Part shown: piece after piece, positions 16,788 through 25,017 of the stretch | Layout: every line of letters begins with the position of its first letter | Numbering within the stretch: position 1 is the first letter of the stretch | NCBI RefSeq assembly: GCF_000964545.1 | Contig: NZ_BBVD01000010.1 | Coordinates: forward strand, 217,711 to 281,710 | Direction: 5' to 3' | Length of the DNA stretch: 64,000 bases | Origin: Comamonas thiooxydans | GTDB taxonomy: Bacteria > Pseudomonadota > Gammaproteobacteria > Burkholderiales > Burkholderiaceae_C | Notes under the pieces: generated by a model | Databases searched by the model: none | What the model was told of the DNA's origin: nothing | Seen by the model: the letters and a program-made list of their open reading frames with translations, nothing else | Made by a program: the position numbers and the translations under genes

Positions 16788-17978
16788 CTAGAGCGCGCCC
16801 TCATAGAGCCAGGGCACATCCATGATGCGCCCGCCCAGGGCGCGCAGCGACAGATCGCGCCCCCAGCGAACAGGCCCTGTCGCATGGAAGATCCGGCCAT
16901 TGCGCAGCGAGCGTTCCTGCACCCTGGCATTGCGCTGCCAGCGATTCAGCGCATAGCGGCGCAGCCGCAGACTGACATCCAGATCATGCATGGACAGAGC
17001 ACTCTGCAACTCGGCTGCATCCTCGATGGCCATGCCCGCACCCTGCGCCAGATAGGGACGCATGGGATGGGCCGCATCGCCCAGCAGGGCTACAAGGCCC
17101 TGCGCCATCTGGGCCTCTGACGACACCGGCTGCCGGTCGGCCACCGGCCACAAACGCCATTCGCCGCCCACATCGGGAACATGTTGAACCAGATCCTGCA
17201 GGTAAGCGCATGCGCCCTGAAGATGCTGGAGCAGATCAGGCAGATTGGCCGAGTGATCCCAGCTGTCCAGATCCTCGGGGGCCGGCCCCTGCACAATGAC
17301 CACCAGATTCTGCAGCTCGCCCCGGCGCACGGGATACTGAATGGCGTGCAATTGCGGCCCCAGCCAGGCCGTGACCTCGCTGGTGCGCAAGCGCTTGGGC
17401 AGATTGGCCTGATGCACCAGGGCACGGTAAGCCAGGTGCCCGGTCACACGCGGCGGGCCATCACCCAGCATCTGTGCACGCACTGCACTGCGCACGCCAT
17501 CAGCGCCGATCAGGGCATCGCCCTCGATGAGCTTGCCGGTACTGGTGCGAATGGTGACCACGCCGTCCTGCTGGCTATAGCTGCTGACGAACTGGTCGAG
17601 GTTGAGGTGAGCCTCTGGCAGAGCCTGCAAGGCCTCCAGCAGAATCTGGTGCAGGTCGGCGCGATGAATGGTGAGGTAGCTGGCTCCATAGCGCTGCACC
17701 ATATCTGCGCCCAGGGGCAATCGCCCCAGCTCTTGCCCTGTCACGGCACTGCAGGCTCGCAAGGACAAAGGACAGGCCACGACCTGCTGCAATGATCGCT
17801 GCAGCCCCCATGCCTGAAGACAGCGCACCACATTGGGTCCCAACTGAATACCGGCTCCGACTTCGGAAAACTGCGCTGCACGCTCGAACAGGCGCACATC
17901 CCAGTCAGCCCGCACCGCCGCAATGGCTGCTGCCAGACCGCCAATACCGCCCCCCGCAATCAACACCTGCTTGTTCAT
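16788..17978 (-). CDS. FAD-dependent aromatic monooxygenase (salicylate hydroxylase-like)
   Basis: A 396-residue class A flavin monooxygenase. It has the N-terminal FAD dinucleotide fold IAGGGIGGLAAAIA, the DG motif GDALIGADGVRSAVR near residue 160, and the second FAD motif LLGDAAHPMRPYLAQGAGMA near 290. The family hydroxylates aromatic acids with NAD(P)H and O2; the layout is closest to salicylate 1-hydroxylase or 3-hydroxybenzoate 6-hydroxylase. The neighbourhood of kynurenine genes makes an anthranilate-related substrate thinkable, but nothing in the sequence proves one. Confidence 0.88.
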   Translation of the reverse strand: MNKQVLIAGGGIGGLAAAIAAVRADWDVRLFERAAQFSEVGAGIQLGPNVVRCLQAWGLQRSLQQVVACPLSLRACSAVTGQELGRLPLGADMVQRYGASYLTIHRADLHQILLEALQALPEAHLNLDQFVSSYSQQDGVVTIRTSTGKLIEGDALIGADGVRSAVRAQMLGDGPPRVTGHLAYRALVHQANLPKRLRTSEVTAWLGPQLHAIQYPVRRGELQNLVVIVQGPAPEDLDSWDHSANLPDLLQHLQGACAYLQDLVQHVPDVGGEWRLWPVADRQPVSSEAQMAQGLVALLGDAAHPMRPYLAQGAGMAIEDAAELQSALSMHDLDVSLRLRRYALNRWQRNARVQERSLRNGRIFHATGPVRWGRDLSLRALGGRIMDVPWLYEGAL

Positions 17979-18054
17979 GGACTCTTATTGTGCCGCGTAG
18001 TCACCAGCATCGAAGAGAACTCTTGTTTGCGCTGCCGCAAACCTTGCAGCCATG

Positions 18055-18081
18055 AAAAAAGCCCGCCAAGGCGGGCTCTTT
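18055..18081 (-). terminator. terminator of the H-NS-like gene
   Basis: AGCCCGCC (18060-18067) pairs with GGCGGGCT (18070-18077). On the minus strand it is followed by six Ts. It lies 20 bases past the stop of the H-NS-like gene. Confidence 0.8.
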
Positions 18082-18100
18082 CAACGTGCGCAAAAGCAGA

Positions 18101-18391
18101 TCAAATGGCGAACTTTTCGCGATCCTGGTCTGCAATCCACTTTGGTGGCTTGCCGCGGCCGGTCCAGGTCTGACCCGTTGCAGGATCACGATACTTGGGA
18201 GCCACCTTGGCGCCAGCATTGGCGGAAGAGCGCGCGCGAGCGGGAGGGAAAACATCTTCAGCAGTCAAGCCGTACTCGGCAATCAGGCCGCGAACCTTGC
18301 TCACGGCTTCGGCCAGTTCACGCGAACGGGCTTCGTTGATTTGCTGTTCCAGCTCTTCTCTCTGCTTCAGGAGTTCCTTGTAAGTGCTCAT
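18101..18391 (-). CDS. H-NS family nucleoid protein
   Basis: A 96-residue histone-like protein. The N-terminal half is a coiled coil (YKELLKQREELEQQINEARS) for oligomerisation; the C-terminal DNA-binding motif is YRDPATGQTWTGRGKPPKWI, the classic TW-GRG-PW core of H-NS, which binds AT-rich DNA in the minor groove. It could silence the AT-richer region upstream. It is monocistronic, with its own terminator. A decayed CNNM-type pseudogene lies directly upstream on the same strand. Confidence 0.95.
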   Translation of the reverse strand: MSTYKELLKQREELEQQINEARSRELAEAVSKVRGLIAEYGLTAEDVFPPARARSSANAGAKVAPKYRDPATGQTWTGRGKPPKWIADQDREKFAI

Positions 18392-18520
18392 GATTTGCGC
18401 TTCTTGGTTGATTAAAGTGGATTCATTATAAATGCCGGAATTTCAAATTCATAATTTTCTGAGTAAGCAAAAACCACAATTCAGAATATTTATAAAATGC
18501 AACTACGTGTTAATAAATAG

Positions 18521-19775
18521 CTATTCAGCCTCCGGAGCTGCCAATATCTTGTCGATACGCTTTCATCCAAACCACTCCAGACCGGGCAAATGGCTGCTGT
18601 GGCAGGGAATAACCCGGCCGGCGTTTTATGGCGCCCCCAGCCTTCGCCTGGCAATACTCAAATAGTCAGCCCGGCCTTCAATTCTGAATAGGCACCAGCA
18701 CCTTGAGCAGTCAGAATCCGTCTTCTCTGCGAGTTGCCCAGACCTCAGCCTCCTCCAAGGAGCAAAGCTCTCTGGCACTGACTTAGAGCCAACCATGCGG
18801 TGTCGTGATGCCCTGCTCCGCCCCATATTCCTCGACGACCAACACCCCGCTCCCTGCATTGGCACGCAGTTGATCCAGCAGCCTCATCTCACATCAAGTC
18901 TCAGGAAAAAATTTCAAAGCCAGCGCCTGCTCTCCTTGCAAGTCTTGTGATTTCTCAGCGACTACCGACCTATTGGGCACGCCGATGATGCCTTGCATCT
19001 CATCCAGCTGGCTTCGGCATGCAGTAACCAGGATGTCTTCCCAGCTCTCCATCCGGGCAACAGCCAGGCACAGGCCTGCAGAACCTGACGCATCGCCATT
19101 TCGCCACCAAGTCAATACATATCGGCGTAAATAACATTGAATACGTCAAATAAATATCGTCTAAATGAAATACGCTTACGCCGCCTGATGTTCATGCACC
19201 TCCATCAAACCTAGCTGAAGCCCTGCTCCAAACCAGTTGCGATTTCTTCCTCGGTCATTGCTGCACAGGCGAACTCACTAATCCGCAGCAAAGTCAATAT
19301 GAGATGCGTTGAAAATGACAACAAACGCACAAAGGACTTTGCGATAGATGCAACCCAGGCCATGGAGCGCCTTGCCATGCCGAAACCAGCTCTGAATAGG
19401 GCTGCCCGATACGCTTTTGAGCCAGCTCTCCAAAGATAATCGTTATAAATGTAATAGCAGTTACGACGATAGTCGTTGCCGAAATGGTTGCTCTCTTTTC
19501 CGATATTCCCGGAGATATCAGCCAAACGGCCAATCCATCGCTGATCGCAACCCCACCCCAATACCGTTGAGCGTCCGATGGAGGTAATTCCAAGCTGCAC
19601 GAAAGACAGAAACTGCGTGGACTCTCAAGCAACTCCAGCACAGCTTGGGCGTCCTTGCTCACGAACTTTGCCAAAGCCGGCAATCCTGCCCTGCAATCGG
19701 AAGGCCAATGCCAGTTTCGAGATTACAAACACCCTGTTAAGCAGTGTCAGCAATGCAAACAGCAGAAAATCCCTG
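18521..19775 (-). pseudogene. decayed CNNM/CorC-type (hemolysin family, DUF21-CBS) membrane protein gene
   Basis: No single frame covers this stretch, but pieces in all three minus-strand frames line up in order with a DUF21-CBS-CorC protein of about 420 residues. From the N-terminus: LLFALLTLLNRVFVISKLAL (near 19700-19760), PALAKFVSKDAQAVLELLES, then FLSFVQLGITSIG in another frame, SATTIVVTAITFITIIFGEL, ARRSMAWVASIAKSFVRLLS with MTEEEIATGLEQG, LGLMEVHEHQ, VLVVEEYGAEQGITT (CBS), EEAEVWATRREDGF, and finally KRIDKILAAPEA before a stop at 18521. At least five frameshifts and several stops separate the pieces. The intact family is an inner-membrane ion-transport or Mg/Co-efflux protein. The region is AT-richer than its neighbours, consistent with long decay. 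Confidence 0.85.
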
Positions 19776-19798
19776 ACTCGTCCACCAGAAAGAAGACC

Positions 19799-20653
19799 AT
19801 GGCACTTTACTGTATCGGGGACATCCAGGGCTGCGATGACGCTTTCGAGCGCTTATTGCAAACCGTGGATTTTTCCGCAAGTCGGGACACACTTTACGTG
19901 CTCGGCGACCTTGTCAATCGCGGCCCCAAATCCGCCGAGGTATTGCGCCGCTGCATGCAGGGCGGCGATGCCATTCGCCCTCTGCTCGGCAATCACGACC
20001 TGCACCTGCTGGCCGCAGCCCGGGGCCTTCGCCGTCAAAGCAAGCGCGACACTCTGGCCCAGGTTCTGAGCGCACCCGATTGCGATGCCCTGCTGCACTG
20101 GCTGCGCCAGCAGCCTCTGGCTCGCCTGCACACCAATGCGCTGGGTGAGAACCTTCTCATGGTGCATGCCGGCGTGCTTCCTCAATGGAATGTGCAGGAT
20201 GCCGTGGCCTTGAGCACCGAAGTTCAGGCCGTGCTTCAGCATGCCGACCATGGGCGTTTTTTGCAGAATATGTACGGCAACCAGCCCGATCGCTGGTCCA
20301 CCGACCTGCAAGGCGATGACCGGCTGCGCTGCATCGTCAACGCCTTTACCCGCCTGCGTTTTTGCAGTGCCGACGGCGTCATGGATTTTGAGAGCGCGGA
20401 ATCCGCCGATCACGCACCCGAAGGACTGATGCCCTGGTTCGATGTGCCGGGCCGGCTCACTGCCGATACACCCATGGCTGTTGGGCACTGGTCCACGCTG
20501 GGCCATGTCAACCGACCCGATCTGATGGCCATGGACACCGGTTGCGTCTGGGGAGGCTGCCTCAGCATGATGAGAATCGGGGAGCGCATGGACGAACGAG
20601 AGCTGATACAGCTGCAGTGCCCGCAGGCTCAGGTGCCTGGCAGCAAGGGCTGA
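19799..20653 (+). CDS. apaH: bis(5'-nucleosyl)-tetraphosphatase, symmetrical
   Basis: ApaH hydrolyses diadenosine tetraphosphate to two ADP. The 284-residue protein has the metallophosphatase motifs near the N-terminus: GDIQGCDDAFERLL, LGDLVNRGPKSAEVLR and LLGNHDLHLLA, with MVHAGVLPQW further on and GHWSTLGH towards the end. The frame is open from 19655, but the family begins exactly at MALYCIGDIQGC, so the ATG at 19799 is chosen. The upstream region is occupied by the N-terminal end of a pseudogene on the other strand. A terminator shared with the convergent rhlE follows. Confidence 0.95.
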   Translation: MALYCIGDIQGCDDAFERLLQTVDFSASRDTLYVLGDLVNRGPKSAEVLRRCMQGGDAIRPLLGNHDLHLLAAARGLRRQSKRDTLAQVLSAPDCDALLHWLRQQPLARLHTNALGENLLMVHAGVLPQWNVQDAVALSTEVQAVLQHADHGRFLQNMYGNQPDRWSTDLQGDDRLRCIVNAFTRLRFCSADGVMDFESAESADHAPEGLMPWFDVPGRLTADTPMAVGHWSTLGHVNRPDLMAMDTGCVWGGCLSMMRIGERMDERELIQLQCPQAQVPGSKG

Positions 20654-20664
20654 AGCTTCAAAAA

Positions 20665-20694
20665 AAGAAACGCCTGCATCCGCAGGCGTTTCTT
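20665..20694. terminator. bidirectional terminator between apaH and rhlE
   Basis: AAGAAACGCCTGC (20665-20677) and GCAGGCGTTTCTT (20682-20694) form a perfect 13-bp stem with a four-base loop, between convergent genes. Confidence 0.85.
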
Positions 20695-20714
20695 GTGGCG
20701 CGATGACCCTGTGT

Positions 20715-22136
20715 TCAGGAAGCCACGACGGGAGCCTTGAACAAAGCGGCAATCTTGCGCTTGGGCTTGATGCTTGTGCTCTTGACCGGGGCTGCATGCT
20801 TGCTGTCCCAGGATGCGGTCTCGCTGACGCTGCTGGCCTCATAGGGCTTGTCAAAGAACGGATCCAGATTGACAGGACGCTGGGCCATGCGCGATGGACG
20901 ATGCGCATGACCGCCACGCGATGCTGCATCGAATTCGCGCTCGCGACGCGGACGATACTCCTCGTCGCTGCGGCTGCGGCGTGCGGGACGAAAATCCAGC
21001 ATGGGCGCGGGCTCGACTTCGATCTTCTTCTTGGTGAGCTTTTCGATGTCGGCCACATTGCGGCTGTCATGATCGGTCACCAGAGTCACTGCCAGGCCCG
21101 ATGCGCCGGCTCGGCCGGTACGGCCGATGCGGTGCACATAGTCTTCCGCATTGAAAGGCACGTCGTAGTTGAAGACTGCGGGCACATCCTTGATGTCCAG
21201 ACCTCGCGCGGCCACATCGGTACAGACCAGCAGATCCACCTCGCCGGCTTTGAAGGCTTCCAGCGCCTTCAGGCGCTCGTCCTGGCTCTTGTCTCCATGC
21301 AGTGCGGCGGCACGCAGACCGTCACGCTCCAGGGCTCGCGTCAGACGCGCACAACCCAGCTTGCTGTTGGAGAAGATGAAGGCCTGGCGAATGTCGCGCT
21401 CCTTGAGCACGGAACGAATCGCGTAACGCTTGTCGTCATCCGTGACCTTGTAGAAGCGCTGCTCCACGGTGGATGCAGTCTCGTTGGGACGAGCCACCTC
21501 GATGGTCACCGGATCCTGCAGATAGCTGCCGGCCAGACGCTTGATCTCTGGCGAGAACGTGGCCGAGAACAGCAGCGTGGTGCGGCTCTTGGGCAGATAG
21601 GAGAGGATGCGCTGCAAATCGGGCAGAAAGCCGATATCCAGCATGCGGTCGGCCTCGTCCAGCACCACATACTCCACCTGATTGAGCACCACATTCTTGG
21701 CCTCGATGTGGTCCAGCAGACGACCGGGCGTGGCCACCAGCACCTCGACGCCTTTTTTCAGCTCGATGGTCTGGGGCTTCATATCCATGCCACCAAACAC
21801 CACGGTGCTGCGCAGCTTGGTGTGCTTGGCGTACAGGGCAATCTGTTGTGCCACCTGGTCGGCCAGCTCACGCGTGGGCAGCAGCACCAGGGCACGCACC
21901 GGATGGCGGGCAGGCGATGCCGAGGCGTTTTCATGGCGCATCAGGCGCTGCAGCAGGGGCAGGGAGAAAGCCGCCGTCTTGCCTGTGCCGGTCTGGGCTG
22001 CGCCCATGACGTCCTTGCCGGTCAATACCACCGGAATGGCCTGCGCCTGAATCGGAGTCATGGACTCATAGCCCATGTCGGCCACTGCGCGTGCCAGGGG
22101 CTCAGCCAAGTGAAGATTGGAGAAAGAGCTTGTCAT
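20715..22136 (-). CDS. rhlE: DEAD-box ATP-dependent RNA helicase, RhlE type
   Basis: A 473-residue RNA helicase acting in ribosome assembly or mRNA turnover. Motifs in order: Q-motif region MTPIQAQAIPVVLTG, Walker A AQTGTGKTAAF, PTRELADQ, TPGRLLD, DEAD in VLDEADRMLD, SAT in LLFSATF, FIFSNSK, TDVAARGLDIK and HRIGRTGRAG. The tail after residue 370 is Arg-rich and basic (RPARRSRSDEEYRPRRERE), typical of RhlE. I start at the ATG at 22136 (MTSSFSNLHLAEPLA); the frame is open further upstream to 22517 but the extra part looks non-coding. Confidence 0.94.
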   Translation of the reverse strand: MTSSFSNLHLAEPLARAVADMGYESMTPIQAQAIPVVLTGKDVMGAAQTGTGKTAAFSLPLLQRLMRHENASASPARHPVRALVLLPTRELADQVAQQIALYAKHTKLRSTVVFGGMDMKPQTIELKKGVEVLVATPGRLLDHIEAKNVVLNQVEYVVLDEADRMLDIGFLPDLQRILSYLPKSRTTLLFSATFSPEIKRLAGSYLQDPVTIEVARPNETASTVEQRFYKVTDDDKRYAIRSVLKERDIRQAFIFSNSKLGCARLTRALERDGLRAAALHGDKSQDERLKALEAFKAGEVDLLVCTDVAARGLDIKDVPAVFNYDVPFNAEDYVHRIGRTGRAGASGLAVTLVTDHDSRNVADIEKLTKKKIEVEPAPMLDFRPARRSRSDEEYRPRREREFDAASRGGHAHRPSRMAQRPVNLDPFFDKPYEASSVSETASWDSKHAAPVKSTSIKPKRKIAALFKAPVVAS

Positions 22137-22303
22137 TGAGGGCGTTATTGTCGCACCGAGTGGGTTTTTCGCGTTGGCTTTGTGATTTTCTGCAGATGAA
22201 AAGCCTTCGCCCCCTCTGTTTTCACGCGTAAAAAGCCTTGCCAATATCCCGTGCAATCTATCGGGATAACCCGGATTTTCACATTCTGCCGCCCCAAAAA
22301 CAA

Positions 22304-22327
22304 AGGCGTGTGACAGTGCACACGCCT
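22304..22327 (-). terminator. terminator of the zinc metallopeptidase gene
   Basis: AGGCGTGTG (22304-22312) pairs with CACACGCCT (22319-22327). On the minus strand the stem is followed by a T-rich run. It lies 21 bases past the stop of the gene at 22348. Confidence 0.75.
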
Positions 22328-22347
22328 GGTTCAGGCCAGCTTGTGGC

Positions 22348-23223
22348 TCAAAGCGACTGAGCTGCGAAGGTATCGCAGGCCTTGACGCTGCCGCTCTTGT
22401 AGCCCTGGGTGAACCAGCGCACACGCTGGGCGCTGGAGCCATGGGTAAAGCTGTCGGGACGCACCGTGCCCGTGGCTTCGCGCTGCAGCTTATCGTCGCC
22501 GATCTGCTGTGCGGCATTCATCGCCGACTCGATATCGCCCTGCTCCAGCCAGCTCTTGGCCTGCTGCGACTTGTTGGCCCAGATGCCGGCCAGGCAGTCG
22601 GCCTGCAGCTCCAGGCGCACGGACATGGCATTTTGCTCGCGTTCGCTGACACGGCCACGCATGCTGTCCACCTTGCCCGAGATGCCGAGCAGGTTCTGCA
22701 CATGATGGCCCACTTCGTGGGCAACCACATAAGCGCGCGCGAACTCACCGGGAGCACCAAGCTGACGACTCATGGTGTTGAAGAAGTCCATGTCCAGATA
22801 GACCTTGTAGTCACCCGGGCAGTAAAACGGCCCCATGGCCGACTGTCCCGTGCCGCAGGCCGTGCGCGTCACGCCGGTGAACAGCACCAGCTTGGGGTTC
22901 TGATACTGAGCACCGCCTTCACGGAAGATCTGGGTCCAGACATCCTCGGTTGAAGCCAGCACCGTGGAGACAAACTTGGCCCCCTGATCATCGCCAGCCG
23001 GGCGATGCGCCGGAGCCTGCTGCACCTGGGGCGAGCCCCCTCCGGAGAGAACGCCAATCGTGGTCAGTGGGTTGATGCCGAACACGCCCCAGCCAATCAG
23101 CGCCAGCACCACGGTGCCGATGCCGATGCTGCGACCACCAATGGGAAAACCACCGCCACCACCACCACCGTCTCCACGGCGATCCTCGACGTTGTCCGAC
23201 TCGCGGTTACCTTCCCATCTCAT
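22348..23223 (-). CDS. neutral zinc metallopeptidase (YpfJ family)
   Basis: A 291-residue membrane-anchored protease-like protein. One transmembrane helix follows a Gly-rich cytosolic start (about residues 35-55, IGTVVLALIGWGVFGI). The zinc motif HExxH is present as AYVVAHEVGHHVQNLLG near residue 165, and the family segments FYCPGDYKVYLDMDFF and LQADCLAGIWAN flank it. It matches YpfJ in length and order. The physiological substrate is unknown. It stands alone, with its own terminator. Confidence 0.93.
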   Translation of the reverse strand: MRWEGNRESDNVEDRRGDGGGGGGGFPIGGRSIGIGTVVLALIGWGVFGINPLTTIGVLSGGGSPQVQQAPAHRPAGDDQGAKFVSTVLASTEDVWTQIFREGGAQYQNPKLVLFTGVTRTACGTGQSAMGPFYCPGDYKVYLDMDFFNTMSRQLGAPGEFARAYVVAHEVGHHVQNLLGISGKVDSMRGRVSEREQNAMSVRLELQADCLAGIWANKSQQAKSWLEQGDIESAMNAAQQIGDDKLQREATGTVRPDSFTHGSSAQRVRWFTQGYKSGSVKACDTFAAQSL

Positions 23224-23366
23224 GGTGCTTACTCCTTAGCTGTGTTGCACGCGGCCTGCGCCGGGTGGCGATATTAAGGGCTGCGGCTCCGAATGCAGGT
23301 ATCAAGCTGTGCTTTTGCCACCTCAGTCAAGCTGCAGCGCAGCATTGTTGACGTTTGGCCTGGTGT

Positions 23367-23696
23367 TCAGCGGCCGGCAGGCGTGGAGATCAAGGGCACG
23401 CCCGGCGCGCCAGGCATCGACTGAGGCTGGTTGCGGGCTACCTGTTCCTCCACCACATCGACCATGCTCAGAAACAGAAAGGCCACTGCCAGCAGGCCCA
23501 CCACCGCCAGGGCCGCCGATACCCAGAGCTTGGCCGAAGAGGATTTGCGCGGTGCTGCCGCCTGCTGCTGGGTCGGCTCATAGCTTGCAGCCGAGCCGCC
23601 ATCCCGCCAGACAGGCTCGACATGACCACGGCTGGAAGGCGCTTGTGTCCAGGTAGGGTCCTTGCGTTGCCCGGAGCGGGGAGAAAAGCCAAACAT
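23367..23696 (-). CDS. small single-pass membrane protein, hypothetical
   Basis: A 109-residue protein starting MFGFSPRSGQRKD. The first half is polar and Gln/Pro-rich; one transmembrane helix lies at about 57-78 (VSAALAVVGLLAVAFLFLSM); the tail is Pro-rich and ends STPAGR. I do not recognise the family. The frame is open to 24119 but the ATG at 23696 is the first with plausible codon use ahead of the polar domain. It diverges from the ketimine reductase-like gene, whose start lies 157 bases away. Confidence 0.55.
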   Translation of the reverse strand: MFGFSPRSGQRKDPTWTQAPSSRGHVEPVWRDGGSAASYEPTQQQAAAPRKSSSAKLWVSAALAVVGLLAVAFLFLSMVDVVEEQVARNQPQSMPGAPGVPLISTPAGR

Positions 23697-23853
23697 GTGT
23701 ACGACAGAATCGAAGGATAAGACAGTGGCTATTGTGCGCGCTGGCAGCCTTCGCCAGAAGCGTTCGTGCTGCGAGATTCTGTCGGTCAACACCGGGCCGG
23801 GCTTGCAATTCTGTAAGCTCAGAAGCTTGTCCGCTGCCCCCATACGACTGCCC

Positions 23854-24813
23854 ATGAATGCCCAGACCCAACCCTCGACAGCGTCTCTGGACGCCCGCGC
23901 CACTGCCGCACTGCTGCCATGGTCCGCCCTGGCCGACGAGATCGAAGCACTTTTACGCCAGCCGCAAAACAGTTGCAGTGTCTCGGTTCCGCCACGCATC
24001 GTCATGCCGACGGCTGCGGGCAATTGCCTGTTCTGCATGCCGGCCACCGATGGCCAGGTGGTCATGACCAAGCTCATCAGTTTCACGCCAGGCAATGCCC
24101 GGATGGGCAGACCTACCATTCAGGGCGATATCGTGGTTTTTGATGCAGCGACCGGAGTGCGTCAACTGATTCTGGACGGCCCCACCGTCACGGCCAGACG
24201 CACCGCAGCCGTCTCGCTGCTGGCGGCGCGCCGCCTGGCCCCCAGGCCTCAAGGCGCGCTGCTCATCGTCGGCGCCGGCGTGCAGGGCAGCGCCCATCTG
24301 CAGGCTTTTGCCCAGGGTCTTGGCACGCAGGAGGTCTGGATTCACTCGCGCAGTGCCAGCAGCGCGCAGCGGCTTGCAGACGAGGCCCACGACCTGGGTC
24401 TGCATGCGCGCATCACCGACGACCTGGAGGAGGCCGCCCGGCACTGCCCGCTGATTGTGACCTGCACGCCCGCGCAGGCCGTGGTGCTGCATGAGGCGGC
24501 AAGACCCGATGCCTTTGTCTGCGCTGTCGGCGCCTTCACGCCGCAAATGGTGGAGCTGGATCCCGAGTTGTGCCGACGCTTTCTGCACCAGGGCCAGATC
24601 GTCGTCGACACCGCCGATGCTGCGCACGAGGCCGGCGACCTGCTGCAGGCCGGCATCGAGGTCGACACCCTGCCCACGCTGGCCGCCGTGGTGCATCAGG
24701 ACTGGTCGCGCTCCACGAAGCCTGTACTCTTCAAATCCTGCGGCTGGGGCGGCTGGGATCTGGCCGCCACCCGCCTGGCCCTGCGCCAGCACCTGCTCAG
24801 GCAATCCACCTGA
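23854..24813 (+). CDS. ornithine cyclodeaminase/mu-crystallin family, probable delta1-pyrroline-2-carboxylate reductase
   Basis: A 319-residue NAD(P)H-dependent enzyme of the OCD/mu-crystallin family. Visible are the N-terminal dimer domain with VSVPPRIVMPTAAGNCLFCM, the Lys-containing VMTKLISFTPGNA, and the Rossmann motif LLIVGAGVQGSAHLQAFAQG. The form resembles bacterial ketimine reductases that reduce delta1-pyrroline-2-carboxylate or delta1-piperideine-2-carboxylate (hydroxyproline, proline or lysine pathways) more than true ornithine cyclodeaminase, but that call is from general similarity. The ATG at 23854 is chosen because the family starts a few residues before this region. Confidence 0.82.
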   Translation: MNAQTQPSTASLDARATAALLPWSALADEIEALLRQPQNSCSVSVPPRIVMPTAAGNCLFCMPATDGQVVMTKLISFTPGNARMGRPTIQGDIVVFDAATGVRQLILDGPTVTARRTAAVSLLAARRLAPRPQGALLIVGAGVQGSAHLQAFAQGLGTQEVWIHSRSASSAQRLADEAHDLGLHARITDDLEEAARHCPLIVTCTPAQAVVLHEAARPDAFVCAVGAFTPQMVELDPELCRRFLHQGQIVVDTADAAHEAGDLLQAGIEVDTLPTLAAVVHQDWSRSTKPVLFKSCGWGGWDLAATRLALRQHLLRQST

Positions 24814-24976
24814 GCATCCTCCACTTGCTCATTTTTCAGAAGCATCAAGTCATTGCTGAATAAGCGATCCATCCATGCTCTGGATTGTCTTCCCGAGCAC
24901 TGACTGCGCTGAAAAGCAACGCCATCCAGCCTAATTTGTCTCCCTGATGACAAATTCAAAAAAAGCGGTTTTAATA

Positions 24977-24993
24977 ATACTCAGATTGAGTAT
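24977..24993. promoter_or_regulatory. palindromic operator upstream of nadA
   Basis: ATACTCA-GAT-TGAGTAT is a perfect 7-3-7 inverted repeat, 24 bases before the nadA ATG in an AT-rich stretch. The position suggests a repressor site for the nadA-nadB operon. Candidates are NadQ- or NrtR-type NAD regulators; this assignment is inference. Confidence 0.65.
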
Positions 24994-25017
24994 AAATATT
25001 TAACAGCGCAACTCAGG

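Noticed and set aside
18626..19115. Two short minus-strand frames (79 and 73 codons) as separate small genes
   Set aside because: Both are pieces, partly out of frame, of the decayed CNNM/CorC-type gene.
20703..22139. Plus-strand frame of 478 codons opposite rhlE
   Set aside because: The minus strand encodes a complete DEAD-box helicase; the plus frame has shadow-like composition and no motif.
22137..22517. N-terminal extension of RhlE
   Set aside because: The frame is open, but the extra residues have no family counterpart and cover a terminator region; RhlE starts at 22136.
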